64,000 bases of DNA from Flammeovirgaceae bacterium UBA1842 (GCA_002338655.1 DDIU01000042.1:1-64000), one strand, 5' to 3'; shown: positions 45,852 through 55,434, counted from the first letter of the stretch. Program-made: numbers and translations. Notes: generated from the sequence alone by a model not told the origin.

Positions 45852-46289
45852 GTGAGTAGAGCAAATAAATCAATTGTAGTAGAACAGCTTTTCAACGTTT
45901 CGGTGAATGATGTTTGGGCAGCCATCACAAAGGTCGAAGAGATGAAAAAATGGTTCTTCGATAATATCCCTGCTTTTGAACCGGTGGTGGGCTTTTATAC
46001 AAGTTTTCCGGTCCACTCTGGTAAGCGAACCTTTACCCATTTATGGAAAATAGTTGAAGTTATACCCAATGAAAGAATCAGCTACGACTGGCGGTATGAA
46101 GAATACGAAGGGCAAGGGTTAGTAACTTTTGAGATCATGGAGCAACGCAACCAAACTTTACTTCGCCTTACTAACCAAGGGCTGGAAAGCTTCCCCAATG
46201 ACATTCCTGAATTTGCCAGGGCGAGCTGTCAGGGTGGATGGGAATACTTTATTCAACAGAATTTGAAGGCTTATCTTGAAAAAAAATGA
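45852..46289 (+). CDS. SRPBCC (AHSA1-like) domain protein
   Basis: A 145-residue protein of the START/Bet v1-like fold. The opening KSIVVEQLFNVSVNDVWAAI, then EEMKKWFFDNIPAFEP, matches the first strands and helix of AHSA1-type SRPBCC proteins; LLRLTNQGLESFPND and SCQGGWEYFIQQNLKAYLE are typical of the C-terminal helix region. The fold binds hydrophobic ligands; the ligand is unknown. Start is GTG, 48 bp after the kinase stop, so the two may be co-transcribed. Confidence 0.87.
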   Translation: MSRANKSIVVEQLFNVSVNDVWAAITKVEEMKKWFFDNIPAFEPVVGFYTSFPVHSGKRTFTHLWKIVEVIPNERISYDWRYEEYEGQGLVTFEIMEQRNQTLLRLTNQGLESFPNDIPEFARASCQGGWEYFIQQNLKAYLEKK

Positions 46290-46436
46290 TACCTCCAATT
46301 TTCAATAGACAATGCATTAAATATCACTTATGTGCTTATTTCTATAATTTAATTTAAATTGAATGTATCTTTTTCCAGATTAAGCACGTTAATCGGCTTA
46401 AAATCTGGCATTTATAAAAAACTAATCACCCCTATT

Positions 46437-49400
46437 ATGAAAAAGATCTGTACAGCTTTCTTACTCCTATTCATGTATGTATCAAGCCCGGCACAAATAA
46501 GTGGGAGTTTGATGCAACACCCCGATGTATCAGAAACACAAGTCACCTTTATATATGGTGATGACGTATGGATAGCCCCCAAATCAGGAGGTAAAGCCCA
46601 TCGATTGAGCTCTCCTGATGGCAGTGAAGCTTACCCCAGGTTTTCACCTGACGGCAGTATGATCGCCTATACCGCCAATTATGATGGAAACAGTGATGTT
46701 TATATCATTTCTGTCAATGGAGGTATCCCTAAGCGATTAACCTACCACGGGATGTATGACCGCGTATTGGGATGGACCCCTGATGGTATGTCAGTACTGT
46801 TCGCCTCTTCAAGGGAAAGTGGTCGTCAACGATACAATCAATTCTTTACCATACCCATTAAAGGTGGCCCACCCGTCAAACTACCCGTCCCTTATGGTGA
46901 ATTTGCGTCCTTTTCTCCCGATGGCACAAAATTGGCCTATACAGATCGATCTCGGGTGAATAGAAATTGGAAGCGCTACAGGGGTGGTACAGCTCCTGAT
47001 ATTACGGTATTTGACCTCACCACCTATGCCACTGAAAATATTACTAATAATGAAGCTAATGACGAACTACCCATGTGGATGGGAAATGCCATTTATTATA
47101 TGTCAGACAATGGCCCCAACAAGAGAAATAATCTATGGAAATATGATCTGGCTTCAAAAACCAATACTCAACTGACCTTTATAAAGGATTTCGATATTAC
47201 ATTCCCACAAAGTAGTACCACTGATATCATATTTGAAGCCGGTGGAAAATTATACCTCTATAATATCACTTCTGGAAACACTTCAGAAATCGCAATCCAG
47301 GTTATTTCCGATCAAAGAGACCTTATACCACAACAAAAGCAAGTGTCTTCTTACATTCAAGCCGCAACACTCTCTCCCGATGGAAACAGGGTGGTAGTAC
47401 AAGCAAGGGGAGAACTATTTGATTTGCCCGCGACTGAGGGATTTGTAGCAAACTTATCAAATTCTTCAGGTAGTGCTGAGCGAAACCCATCCTGGTCACC
47501 AGATGGTAATTCGGTGGCCTGCTGGAGTGATGTCAGTGGCGAGTATCAATTGATGCTCTATGATATGACTGGCAAACAACAGCCTAGGAAGCTTACCAAT
47601 TTTTCAACTGGATTCTATTACACCATTTACTGGTCGCCCGACAGTAAAAAAATTGTGTTTGTAGATCAGGCCATGAATATTAATTATTTGGAAGTTGCAA
47701 CTGGTACCGTGACTAAAGTAGATAAAGCCAAATACCTGTTTGAAGGGGGATTGCGGAATTTCAGCGTTACTTGGACACCTGATAGCCAATGGTTTGCCTA
47801 TGCACGTGGAACAGACAACCCAGCCACTTCAGCCATTTACATTTGTAATACCCAAACCAAGAGTGTTACTCAACTTACCTCTGGTTATTATGCAGACAAC
47901 TCACCTGCTTTCAGTGCTGATGGTAAGTATCTGTTTTTTGCAACGAATAGAAACTTCAGTCCGGTGTATTCTGATCTGGATAATACTTTTATCTACCCTA
48001 ACACAACCTTTATTGCTGTAGGTACTTTAAACAGTTCGGTAGAATCTTTATTGGCAACAAAAAACGATGCTGTAGAAGATTCTAAAAAGGATAATAAAGA
48101 AGAAGATAATTCAAAAGGTAAAAAAGACAAAGGTAAGGCCGCCAAGGAGGACGGGGTAAAAACCAATATTGAAATCAATGGGTTTGAAAACCGGGTAGAA
48201 ATGCTTGACATACCAGCCGGGAATTTAGGCAATTTGGCAGCCGTTGAAGACAAACTGCTCTTTGTGCGATACCCAAATGCGGGATCGCCAAATGATGCTT
48301 CTCCAAGTGTCAATTATTATGATTTTAAAGAACGGGAAGTTAAAACCATCATAGCTGATGTTCCGGGTTTCAGCGTTGCCGCCAATGGAAAAAAGATACT
48401 GATCTTCAAAGGGTCAAAACTTGCTGTACTCGATATAAAAGCTGATCAAAAAATTGATAAAACGGTTCCCACAGAAAGTATGGTCATGAATATAGTGCCC
48501 AAACAAGAGTGGAAACAGATATTTAATGATGTTTGGAGATTCGAGCGTGACTACTTTTATGATCCGGGGATGCACGGTGTGGACTGGAATCTAATGCGAA
48601 CACGGTATGGACAATTAATTGATCAGGCTAATTCCAGAAATGATGTTAATATTATTATTGGTGATTTGATTGCCGAGCTTAATGCCTCTCATACTTATAA
48701 TGGTGGTGGAGATATTACCGAAGCCAAAACAATTAATGTGGGTTATTTGGGGGCGGACCTAAGGGTTGAAAATGGTCGTTATCGCATTACTAAAATTATC
48801 TCAGGGGCACAATGGGATGTAGAGGTTCGATCTCCTTTGGTAAAGCCTGGTATTGATGTTAAAGTAGGCGACTATATTTTAGCTGTTAATGGACTTCCAA
48901 TTGACACTAACAAGCCTATCTCAGCCGCATTACAAGGGTTAGCCAATGCTACAGTACAATTGACTGTAAACAGCAGTGCCTCCATGACTGGTGCCAGAGA
49001 GGTAATCATTAAACCTCTGGATTCTGAAACCAGACTTCGCCACTTGGCCTGGATTGAAAATAATCGCCAGCGGGTTGACAAGGCTACCAATGGAAAAGTA
49101 GGGTACATTTATGTGCGTAGTACTGGTCTCGATGGTCAAAACGAATTGGTAAGGCAATTCTATGCCCAAATGAATAAGGAGGGGTTAATCATCGATGAGC
49201 GATTCAATAGTGGCGGACAAATACCCGATCGCTTCATTGAGTTATTGGATCGTGAGCCACTGGCTTTTTGGGCGGTAAGGGATGGAAAAGACTGGGCTTG
49301 GCCTCCCGCAGGCAATTTTGGTGCAAAAGTTATGCTCATCAATGGCTTTAGTGGATCTGGTGGGGATGCCTTTCCTGATTATTTCAGAAAACGAAACTTA

Positions 49401-49697
49401 GGGCCATTAATAGGCACACGGACTTGGGGAGGATTGATTGGAATTAGTGGGGCACCCGATTTAATTGATAATGGACGGATCACATTGCCCACCTTTAGAA
49501 TGTATGATCCTGACGGACAGTGGTTTAAAGAGGGCCATGGAGTAGATCCTGACATGGAAGTGGTGGAGGATTTTCAACAATTGGCCAATGGCACTGATGT
49601 GCAATTGGAAGCTGGTATTCAGGAAGCACTAAAATTATTAAACTCAGGTAAAACCTTTAAAAAACCAGCCCGTCCCGCTTATGAAAAGCGAAATTAA
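46437..49697 (+). CDS. Exported tricorn-like protease, S41 family
   Basis: A 1086-residue protein with a signal peptide (MKKICTAFLLLFMYVSSPAQ). The N-terminal half contains two beta-propellers with WD40-like PD40 motifs (SPDGSMIAYT, SPDGTKLAYT, SPDGNSVACW, SPDSKKIVF). A Lys/Asp/Glu-rich linker (about 540-575) is followed by the core: DYFYDPGMHGVDW, ASHTYNGGGD, a PDZ domain and the S41 catalytic part with GFSGSGGDAFPDYFRK (Ser about 970-974). It should degrade peptides released by other proteases. ATG 46437 is chosen because the signal peptide starts there; ATG 46359 would add 26 residues. Confidence 0.92.
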   Translation: MKKICTAFLLLFMYVSSPAQISGSLMQHPDVSETQVTFIYGDDVWIAPKSGGKAHRLSSPDGSEAYPRFSPDGSMIAYTANYDGNSDVYIISVNGGIPKRLTYHGMYDRVLGWTPDGMSVLFASSRESGRQRYNQFFTIPIKGGPPVKLPVPYGEFASFSPDGTKLAYTDRSRVNRNWKRYRGGTAPDITVFDLTTYATENITNNEANDELPMWMGNAIYYMSDNGPNKRNNLWKYDLASKTNTQLTFIKDFDITFPQSSTTDIIFEAGGKLYLYNITSGNTSEIAIQVISDQRDLIPQQKQVSSYIQAATLSPDGNRVVVQARGELFDLPATEGFVANLSNSSGSAERNPSWSPDGNSVACWSDVSGEYQLMLYDMTGKQQPRKLTNFSTGFYYTIYWSPDSKKIVFVDQAMNINYLEVATGTVTKVDKAKYLFEGGLRNFSVTWTPDSQWFAYARGTDNPATSAIYICNTQTKSVTQLTSGYYADNSPAFSADGKYLFFATNRNFSPVYSDLDNTFIYPNTTFIAVGTLNSSVESLLATKNDAVEDSKKDNKEEDNSKGKKDKGKAAKEDGVKTNIEINGFENRVEMLDIPAGNLGNLAAVEDKLLFVRYPNAGSPNDASPSVNYYDFKEREVKTIIADVPGFSVAANGKKILIFKGSKLAVLDIKADQKIDKTVPTESMVMNIVPKQEWKQIFNDVWRFERDYFYDPGMHGVDWNLMRTRYGQLIDQANSRNDVNIIIGDLIAELNASHTYNGGGDITEAKTINVGYLGADLRVENGRYRITKIISGAQWDVEVRSPLVKPGIDVKVGDYILAVNGLPIDTNKPISAALQGLANATVQLTVNSSASMTGAREVIIKPLDSETRLRHLAWIENNRQRVDKATNGKVGYIYVRSTGLDGQNELVRQFYAQMNKEGLIIDERFNSGGQIPDRFIELLDREPLAFWAVRDGKDWAWPPAGNFGAKVMLINGFSGSGGDAFPDYFRKRNLGPLIGTRTWGGLIGISGAPDLIDNGRITLPTFRMYDPDGQWFKEGHGVDPDMEVVEDFQQLANGTDVQLEAGIQEALKLLNSGKTFKKPARPAYEKRN

Positions 49698-49744
49698 AGT
49701 GCTTTTCTACCGTGTAGGATGAAGCTATGCTGGTTAGTTAATTG

Positions 49745-49796
49745 AGAGGATCGTATGAAACCCTTTGGCTTTTCATACGATCCTCTATTTTAATTC
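49745..49796 (+). terminator. Strong terminator of the tricorn-like gene
   Basis: AGAGGATCGTATGAAA pairs perfectly with its complement over 16 bp (49745-49760 with 49771-49786; loop of 10 bases) and is followed by ATTTTAATTC. It lies 48 bp after the stop. It overlaps the upstream part of an open frame preceding the M20 gene, which speaks against starting that gene before 49889. Confidence 0.85.
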
Positions 49797-49888
49797 ATTT
49801 TGAAATACAAATCTATTTCTCCTACTTACGATACATTCTGATTTCTTATCAGAATCACAACTCAACTGATCTCTTATTTAACAACACC

Positions 49889-51193
49889 ATGAAAAAATCT
49901 TTACTAATTCTATTTGCAGTAACCTGTTTTGGCACACAAACACTAACTGCTCAATCGAAAAAAAGTTCCTACGTGGCTCCCGCTGCCATTCAGCAAAAAG
50001 TAATTGAATGGCGGCACGATATTCATGAGCACCCCGAATTGGGTAACCGCGAGTTTCGCACGGCAGAGTTAGTGGCCAAACATTTAAAATCGCTGGGAAT
50101 TGAAGTCACCACCAAAGTAGGAATCACAGGTGTTGTTGGTGTATTGAAAGGAGCCAAACCTGGCCCCGTAGTGGCTCTAAGGGCAGACATGGATGCACTT
50201 CCCGTGGTAGAGCGCACACCAGTTCCTTTTGCATCAAAAGTAACCACCACCTACAATGGCGTTGAAACAGGCGTAATGCATGCCTGTGGTCACGATTCCC
50301 ATGTCGCCATTTTGATGGGCGTGGCGGAAGTGCTGGCAGGTATGAAAAAGGATTTGAAGGGAACCGTCAAATTTATTTTCCAACCTGCTGAGGAGGGCGC
50401 TCCAAAAGGAGAGGAAGGTGGGGCAGAATTGATGGTGAAAGAAGGCGTGTTGGACAACCCAAAGGTTGATGTGATCTTCGGACTTCATATCAATGCCCAA
50501 GTGGAAGTAGGTCAAATCACTTACCGCCCCGGTGGAATGTTTGCCGGAGTAGGCGACATGAAGATTACCGTGAAAGGTAAATCTGCCCATGGTGCTGAAC
50601 CCTGGTCATCTGTTGATCCAGTGGTTACTGCGGCACAAATTATTACAAGTCTTCAAACAATCATGAGTCGTAATGTAAATGTTACGCAAAATGCAGCCGT
50701 AGTAACTATTGGGGCCATTCATGGCGGTAACCGCTCCAACATCATCCCTGAGGAAGTAGAAATGCTAGGAACGGTGAGAACTTTGAGTGATTCGGATGAG
50801 GAATTGGTTTATGAGCGTATAAGACAAATCGCAACTAAAACAGCAGAAGCCAATAATGCTGAAGCCATTGTGGAATTACCTTACTCCTCACATTATCCAG
50901 TTACGTTCAATAATGAAGCTTTAACCACCAAAATGTTGCCTACCTTACAGAAATCTGCAGGTAAAGAGAATGTTATTTTAGTGCCTGCTGAAACAGGTGC
51001 CGAAGATTTTTCGTTTTTTGCCAACAAAGTGCCTGGTTTATATTTTTATATTGGTGGTATGCCAAAAGGGAAAGACCCTAAGGAAACAGCATCCCATCAC
51101 ACTCCTGACTTTTTTATAGATGATAGTGGTTTTGTGACAGGTATCAATGCTATGGTAAATTTGGTGTTGGATTACATGGACGATCCTAAATAG
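49889..51193 (+). CDS. Exported M20 family amidohydrolase (hippurate/IAA-amino acid hydrolase-like)
   Basis: A 434-residue M20D-type amidohydrolase with a signal peptide (MKKSLLILFAVTCFGTQTLTA). The zinc motifs are HEHPELGNREF, ADMDALPVVE, MHACGHDSHVA (HxCGH), FQPAEEGAPKGE (catalytic Glu-Glu) and KGKSAHGAEPW. It should hydrolyse N-acyl or peptide-like amides in the periplasm. ATG 49889 is favoured over a frame that opens at 49742, because that extension lies within the upstream terminator. Its own terminator follows at 51247. Confidence 0.93.
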   Translation: MKKSLLILFAVTCFGTQTLTAQSKKSSYVAPAAIQQKVIEWRHDIHEHPELGNREFRTAELVAKHLKSLGIEVTTKVGITGVVGVLKGAKPGPVVALRADMDALPVVERTPVPFASKVTTTYNGVETGVMHACGHDSHVAILMGVAEVLAGMKKDLKGTVKFIFQPAEEGAPKGEEGGAELMVKEGVLDNPKVDVIFGLHINAQVEVGQITYRPGGMFAGVGDMKITVKGKSAHGAEPWSSVDPVVTAAQIITSLQTIMSRNVNVTQNAAVVTIGAIHGGNRSNIIPEEVEMLGTVRTLSDSDEELVYERIRQIATKTAEANNAEAIVELPYSSHYPVTFNNEALTTKMLPTLQKSAGKENVILVPAETGAEDFSFFANKVPGLYFYIGGMPKGKDPKETASHHTPDFFIDDSGFVTGINAMVNLVLDYMDDPK

Positions 51194-51246
51194 GTATTAT
51201 ATATTTAGAATTATTGATGTCCAACTATTTATCACACATAAAGTAT

Positions 51247-51280
51247 AAAGGCATTCCCAAATGGGAATGCCTTTCTTTTT
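51247..51280. terminator. Bidirectional terminator after the M20 gene
   Basis: AAAGGCATTCCC and its complement form a 12-bp stem with a 4-base loop; on the plus strand it is followed by CTTTTTT-like sequence. On the minus strand it serves the small basic protein gene that ends at 51298. Confidence 0.85.
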
Positions 51281-51297
51281 TGAAGTATTCACAAGAC

Positions 51298-51414
51298 TTA
51301 CATTCTGGATTTACGTTTTTTTGCTTGTTTCTCTTCTATTTTTCTTTGTATTTTCTCTTGTTTCCTTGCTTTCAAATCTTTTGTTGAAGCTTTAAGGTTT
51401 CTTCCCTTTGCCAT
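51298..51414 (-). CDS. Small highly basic protein, 38 residues
   Basis: An intact frame starts at ATG 51414 and encodes MAKGRNLKASTKDLKARKQE, then 18 more residues KIQRKIEEKQAKKRKSRM. It contains about 13 Lys, 5 Arg and 4 Gln in 38 residues, and no aromatic residue. The clean start, the absence of an overlapping gene and the terminator just past its end support a real gene. It looks like a nucleic-acid- or ribosome-binding helix; no known family was recognised. Confidence 0.6.
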   Translation of the reverse strand: MAKGRNLKASTKDLKARKQEKIQRKIEEKQAKKRKSRM

Positions 51415-51795
51415 GATATTAATATTTAGATTTTAACATTCACATCCTGCCCCATTACTAATTATAATTAATAGTCTAGCGAGTAACAGCACAAAATTTA
51501 GTGCTCAATCAAGGATGTATAAAATAAGAAAAAGGGGAATGAGTACAGCACACTCGCAGGTGCTTTTAAGCCAGAAAGATGAGCTGACTTTTACCTAATA
51601 TATCTAGGGTTTTGTTTGTATTATGTAAATGAAAATCAAGCATAGTTGAAGATTTTTGCATTGGTATAAAGATAACGAAATATTACCTGATTAGCAAATA
51701 TATTGCCCATACAGTCCATATAAGCCTTACTTCAATGCAAATTTCTCTCAAAAGTCATTAACTTCATGATTACAAGCCAATTCAAAACTTAATCT
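51415..51795. other. Gene-free interval, shared upstream region
   Basis: No supported gene is seen. It separates the minus-strand small basic gene from the plus-strand M19 gene, and must hold both promoters. A 27-codon frame near 51514-51597 exists but has no features. No notable repeats or hairpins stood out. Confidence 0.5.
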
Positions 51796-52782
51796 ATGAC
51801 ACCCGTTATCGACCTTCATTGTGATTTACTATCTTATTTGAATCATGTACCTGATGCCACTCCCTATAAAACCGAAGAAATTGGAGCTTCGTTTCCTGCC
51901 TTGGAAGCTGGAAATGTAAAGCTGCAAGTCATGGCTATTTATACCGCTTCGGAAAAGGGAAGTACTGAATCAGCATTAAAACAAAGCCTGCTGTTTAAAA
52001 AACTCCTTACTGAACACGCGGATCGACTGGCTTTGGCTAAATCTACTGCAACAATACAATCACTACCTGCCTCAACCAAAACCAATATGCTGGCGGCCAT
52101 TGAAAATGCCTCAGGTATTTGCGAGGAGGACGATAAGTTGGCAGACGGATTTAAAAACTTGGAAACCATTATTTCCAATACAGAAAAAATACTTTATATC
52201 GGCCTCACCCACCATGCGGAAAATAGGTTTGGTGGTGGCAATAACACCAAAGTGGGCCTAAAAGAAGACGGCAAAGCCTTGTTGGATTACATCAATGGCA
52301 GAAAAATCGCCATTGATTTTTCCCACACGAGTGATGCCCTGGCCCATGACATCCTCAATTACCTAACACAAAAAAACCTGGACATCCCTATTCTGGCCAG
52401 TCATTCTAATTTTCGACCAATATTTGATCACCCCCGCAACTTACCCGATGACATTGCAATGGAAATTATTAATCAAGGTGGCTTGATTGGGATGAACTTC
52501 CTCCGTGCCTTTATGAATAATGACGATCCTAATGCGCTTTATGATCATATTGCGCATGGCCTTTCATTGGGTGGAGCAAATTCTATCTGCTTCGGTGCTG
52601 ATTTCTTTTACACCGGAAATCACCCTGATCAGAGCCGAAGGCCATTCTACTTTAAAGAACATGAAAACGCAAGTTGCTATCCTGCTTTGTTGAAAGAACT
52701 AACAAAGCGCACCAATGCTGAACAAGTGGAGGCCATTAGTCATAAAAATGTTGCTAACTATATACAAAAGATTTGGAGCTAA
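51796..52782 (+). CDS. Membrane dipeptidase (renal dipeptidase), peptidase family M19
   Basis: A 328-residue M19 metallopeptidase. The zinc ligands are seen in VIDLHCDLLSYL (His-x-Asp, residues 7-9), a His in LTHHAENRFGG and ASHSNFRPIFDHPRNLPDD with the typical Arg and Asn. FGADFFYTGNHP is a late signature near the active site. It has no obvious signal peptide, so the enzyme may be cytoplasmic. It cleaves dipeptides, including those with a D-amino acid. It heads a plus-strand run to 56033 of mostly short gaps or overlaps. Confidence 0.9.
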   Translation: MTPVIDLHCDLLSYLNHVPDATPYKTEEIGASFPALEAGNVKLQVMAIYTASEKGSTESALKQSLLFKKLLTEHADRLALAKSTATIQSLPASTKTNMLAAIENASGICEEDDKLADGFKNLETIISNTEKILYIGLTHHAENRFGGGNNTKVGLKEDGKALLDYINGRKIAIDFSHTSDALAHDILNYLTQKNLDIPILASHSNFRPIFDHPRNLPDDIAMEIINQGGLIGMNFLRAFMNNDDPNALYDHIAHGLSLGGANSICFGADFFYTGNHPDQSRRPFYFKEHENASCYPALLKELTKRTNAEQVEAISHKNVANYIQKIWS

Positions 52783-52794
52783 ACTGACCTTATT

Positions 52795-53205
52795 ATGAAC
52801 AAAGTATTCGATACCTACAGACCAGACGGCTTTGGTACTATCAGTCCCTATATTATGTCTGAAAACCCAGAAGAACTGATCGATTTCCTTAAAAATGCTT
52901 TTTATGCGGAAGAATTAAACCGAAGTATTAACCCTAGCAATGGAGATATTGCCAATTGCATTTTAAAAATGGGTGCCTCCTCGTTTATGATTAGTCAGGC
53001 ACGGGATCAATTTTTAAATATGAGAACCACTTACTATTTGTACGTTGAGGAGGTGGACAGTATGTACAAAAGGGCATTGCAACATGGTGCAAAATCAGAA
53101 TTTGCACCAACAGACATGCCATATGATGACCGACAAGCGGGAGTAATAGACCCAAGTGGCAATTATTGGTGGATCTCAAAAAGGCTAAAAAAGGAGAACT
53201 ATTGA
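52795..53205 (+). CDS. VOC (PhnB/glyoxalase-like) family protein
   Basis: A 136-residue protein of the VOC superfamily. The opening FGTISPYIMSENPEELIDFL followed by NAFYAEELNRS and the ending PYDDRQAGVIDPSGNYWWIS match PhnB-like proteins. The expected His/Glu metal ligands are only partly visible, so enzymatic activity is unproven. The gap to the upstream M19 gene is 12 bp; the 3-prime end is within 10 bp of the next start. Confidence 0.85.
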   Translation: MNKVFDTYRPDGFGTISPYIMSENPEELIDFLKNAFYAEELNRSINPSNGDIANCILKMGASSFMISQARDQFLNMRTTYYLYVEEVDSMYKRALQHGAKSEFAPTDMPYDDRQAGVIDPSGNYWWISKRLKKENY

Positions 53206-53213
53206 AATTTAAT

Positions 53214-54146
53214 ATGCTTTTAATATTACTATGCTTATTCGCATGTAGCACTAGGACCGAAGAGTATTCGTTATCGAAAGTGAAGGTTCCTTCACTCATT
53301 ATTCTTGGCACTGTTCAAGACGGGGGTTCGCCACATATCGCTTGCAAAAAAGAGTGCTGCAAAAACCTTTTTCTCCATCCGGATAAAAACAGAAAAGTGG
53401 TCTCATTGGGCATCGTTGATCCTGATAACAATAAGAGTTATCTATTTGAAGCCACTCCGGATATTACCACTCAGATGAAAATGTTATCTACTGTGAGTGG
53501 ATCAGGTTCAGAGACGCCTGATGGTATATTCTTAACCCATGCCCATATCGGCCATTACACGGGTTTGATGTACTTGGGTAAAGAAGCCATGAACTCAAAT
53601 AGGCTCCCTGTTTTTGCCATGCCCAAAATGAAGGCCTTCCTTGAAAACAATGGCCCATGGAGCCAACTGGTAACCAATAAGAACATTGCGATTAGAGAAC
53701 TGGCCGACCAAAGGCCTGTAAAACTCAATTCAAACTTCACCGTTATCCCTTTTCTAGTCCCTCACCGTGATGAGTTTTCTGAAACGGTGGGCTATAAGAT
53801 TATCGGCCCAAACAAATCCGCCATATTCATACCTGATATTGACAAGTGGCAAAAGTGGGATCAGGATATTGTTATTGTAATCTCTAACTCGGATTACGCC
53901 TTTATTGATGCTTCCTTTTACGATAGTTATGAGATCAATAACCGGGACATCTCTGAAATTCCCCACCCGTTTATTATAGAAAGCATGTCACTGTTTGCTG
54001 ATCTATCACCAGAAGAAAAAGATAAAATTTATTTTATCCATTTGAACCATACCAATCCGGCTTTGAATCCTGAAAGTGAGCAAACAAAAGAGATTCTTGA
54101 AAAGGGTTTTCATCTGGCCAAAATGGGTGAAGTTTTTGATTTATAA
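53214..54146 (+). CDS. PqqB-like MBL-fold lipoprotein
   Basis: A 310-residue MBL-fold protein. The N-terminus MLLILLCLFACSTRT has a lipobox (Cys11). LIILGTVQDGGSPHIAC is the PqqB-like start, and HAHIGHYTGL is the metal-binding motif; the canonical HxHxDH is here HAHIGH, with Gly instead of Asp. FLVPHRDEFSETVG, IFIPDIDKW and FIHLNHTNPAL carry later ligands. PqqB itself is not implied, since no pqqA or pqqC is nearby. An alternative TTG start at 53202 would add a Lys before the hydrophobic core, giving a better lipoprotein signal, and overlaps the upstream stop. Confidence 0.85.
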   Translation: MLLILLCLFACSTRTEEYSLSKVKVPSLIILGTVQDGGSPHIACKKECCKNLFLHPDKNRKVVSLGIVDPDNNKSYLFEATPDITTQMKMLSTVSGSGSETPDGIFLTHAHIGHYTGLMYLGKEAMNSNRLPVFAMPKMKAFLENNGPWSQLVTNKNIAIRELADQRPVKLNSNFTVIPFLVPHRDEFSETVGYKIIGPNKSAIFIPDIDKWQKWDQDIVIVISNSDYAFIDASFYDSYEINNRDISEIPHPFIIESMSLFADLSPEEKDKIYFIHLNHTNPALNPESEQTKEILEKGFHLAKMGEVFDL

Positions 54147-54169
54147 TTGGGTGTCTCTAATAATTTAGC

Positions 54170-54973
54170 ATGAATAAAATTCTGAGCATAATAATTAAGC
54201 TTGCATTTTTTGCTCTGTTAACCATCCTCACACAAGTAGGAGGTTTAGTTTTTTTATTAAGTCTTCTGATTTCAAGACATTTGAAACAACAATTTAGATT
54301 TAAGTTATTAACGCTATTCGTAGTATTTTATCTAATCTCAACATACATTTTAATTCCAATTATTTCACCATTTTTTGGACGAGAACGGGTAGACAACACA
54401 GCTATAATTCATCCCACTAACTATTTGACTATTCTTTTAAATAGAAATTATGTAGCTCCTGAGCTTAATGAATTGTTTAAATTCACTGAAAAGAAGCTTG
54501 AAAATACTGATATCCAGATTCATTATCTGGACGCCAATTTTCCTTTTTTAATTGGTTTTCCGTTATTGCCTCATTTAAGTCATAATGACGGAAGAAAAAT
54601 AGATCTAAGCTTAATTTATGAAACAAAGGAGGGTCAAATATCCACACAACAAAAATCAAACAGCGGGTATGGCGTATTTGAGAAACCTAAACCAAACGAA
54701 GTAGACCAAGTTTCTTTGTGCTTAAATAAAGGTTACATTCAATACGATTACCCTAAGTATATGACTTTTGGGTCAATTAATAACAACTTATTATTTTCAG
54801 AGAAAGGGACAAAAACACTAATTATAGCGCTATTAGAATCTAAAAACATGGAGAAATTGTTTATTGAACCGCATTTAAAAGAAAGATTGAATTTAGAAAG
54901 TAAACGTATAAGATATCACGGCTGCAAAGCGGTCAGACATGATAACCATATACATGTGCAAGTAAAACGATGA
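54170..54973 (+). CDS. Membrane-anchored protein with LAS-type (M15/M74-like) peptidase motifs
   Basis: A 267-residue protein with two N-terminal hydrophobic segments (about 5-35 and 45-65). The remaining part carries two motifs of the LAS peptidase superfamily: HNDGRKID (His138 and Asp145, i.e. His-x6-Asp) and, at the extreme C-terminus, HDNHIHVQ (His260-x-His262). In MepA and VanX-like enzymes these residues bind the zinc. Otherwise the sequence is divergent and I would not have recognised it by overall similarity. The likely role is cleavage of peptidoglycan peptides in the periplasm. The stop overlaps the GNAT start by ATGA. Confidence 0.65.
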   Translation: MNKILSIIIKLAFFALLTILTQVGGLVFLLSLLISRHLKQQFRFKLLTLFVVFYLISTYILIPIISPFFGRERVDNTAIIHPTNYLTILLNRNYVAPELNELFKFTEKKLENTDIQIHYLDANFPFLIGFPLLPHLSHNDGRKIDLSLIYETKEGQISTQQKSNSGYGVFEKPKPNEVDQVSLCLNKGYIQYDYPKYMTFGSINNNLLFSEKGTKTLIIALLESKNMEKLFIEPHLKERLNLESKRIRYHGCKAVRHDNHIHVQVKR

Positions 54974-55434
54974 AATTCATAACCTCTACCCAATTATCTA
55001 GCACTCAAAAAGAGGCCATACGCAACATTTGGAATGCGGAATATCCTACTTCATTACAATATTCGACCTTAATCGATTTCGACAACTTCCTCAATAAGCA
55101 AACTGACCACCAACACATATTGGCTACCAATCCTGAAGGAAAAATTTGTGGTTGGTTCTTTAGCTTTACTCGGGACGAAGAAAATTGGTTTTCAATACTC
55201 ATCGACCAGTCAGAACAAGGGCAGGGGTTAGGTAGTCATTTGCTTAACAAGGCTAAAGAAACCAGTACAGAACTTAACGGTTGGGTGATTGATAATAACC
55301 ACACGGTCAAAAGTGACGGCACCCTTTATAAATCTCCAATAGACTTTTATATCAAGCATAATTTTGTTGTTTTACATGACATCCGTTTAGAAATAGAAGT
55401 GATGTCAGCAGTTAAAATAAAGTGGAAAAAATGA
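54970..55434 (+). CDS. GNAT family N-acetyltransferase
   Basis: A 154-residue GNAT protein. The acetyl-CoA loop is visible as QSEQGQGLGSHLLNKAKE (QGxGLG, about 76-93), preceded by strand GWFFSFTRDEENWFSILID (split here as GWFFSFTRDE, NWFSILID). The C-terminus FYIKHNFVVLHDI is the usual end of the fold. Its start overlaps the LAS-type gene and its stop overlaps the SDR gene (ATGA in both cases), so the three genes are translationally coupled. The substrate is unknown. Confidence 0.87.
   Translation: MKFITSTQLSSTQKEAIRNIWNAEYPTSLQYSTLIDFDNFLNKQTDHQHILATNPEGKICGWFFSFTRDEENWFSILIDQSEQGQGLGSHLLNKAKETSTELNGWVIDNNHTVKSDGTLYKSPIDFYIKHNFVVLHDIRLEIEVMSAVKIKWKK

Noticed and set aside
51514..51597. 27-codon plus-strand frame in the interval before the M19 gene
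   Set aside because: No conserved features or clear translation signal; probably chance.
53214..54146. A PQQ biosynthesis gene (pqqB)
   Set aside because: No other pqq gene is nearby and the metal motif is altered; the fold similarity alone does not imply that role.
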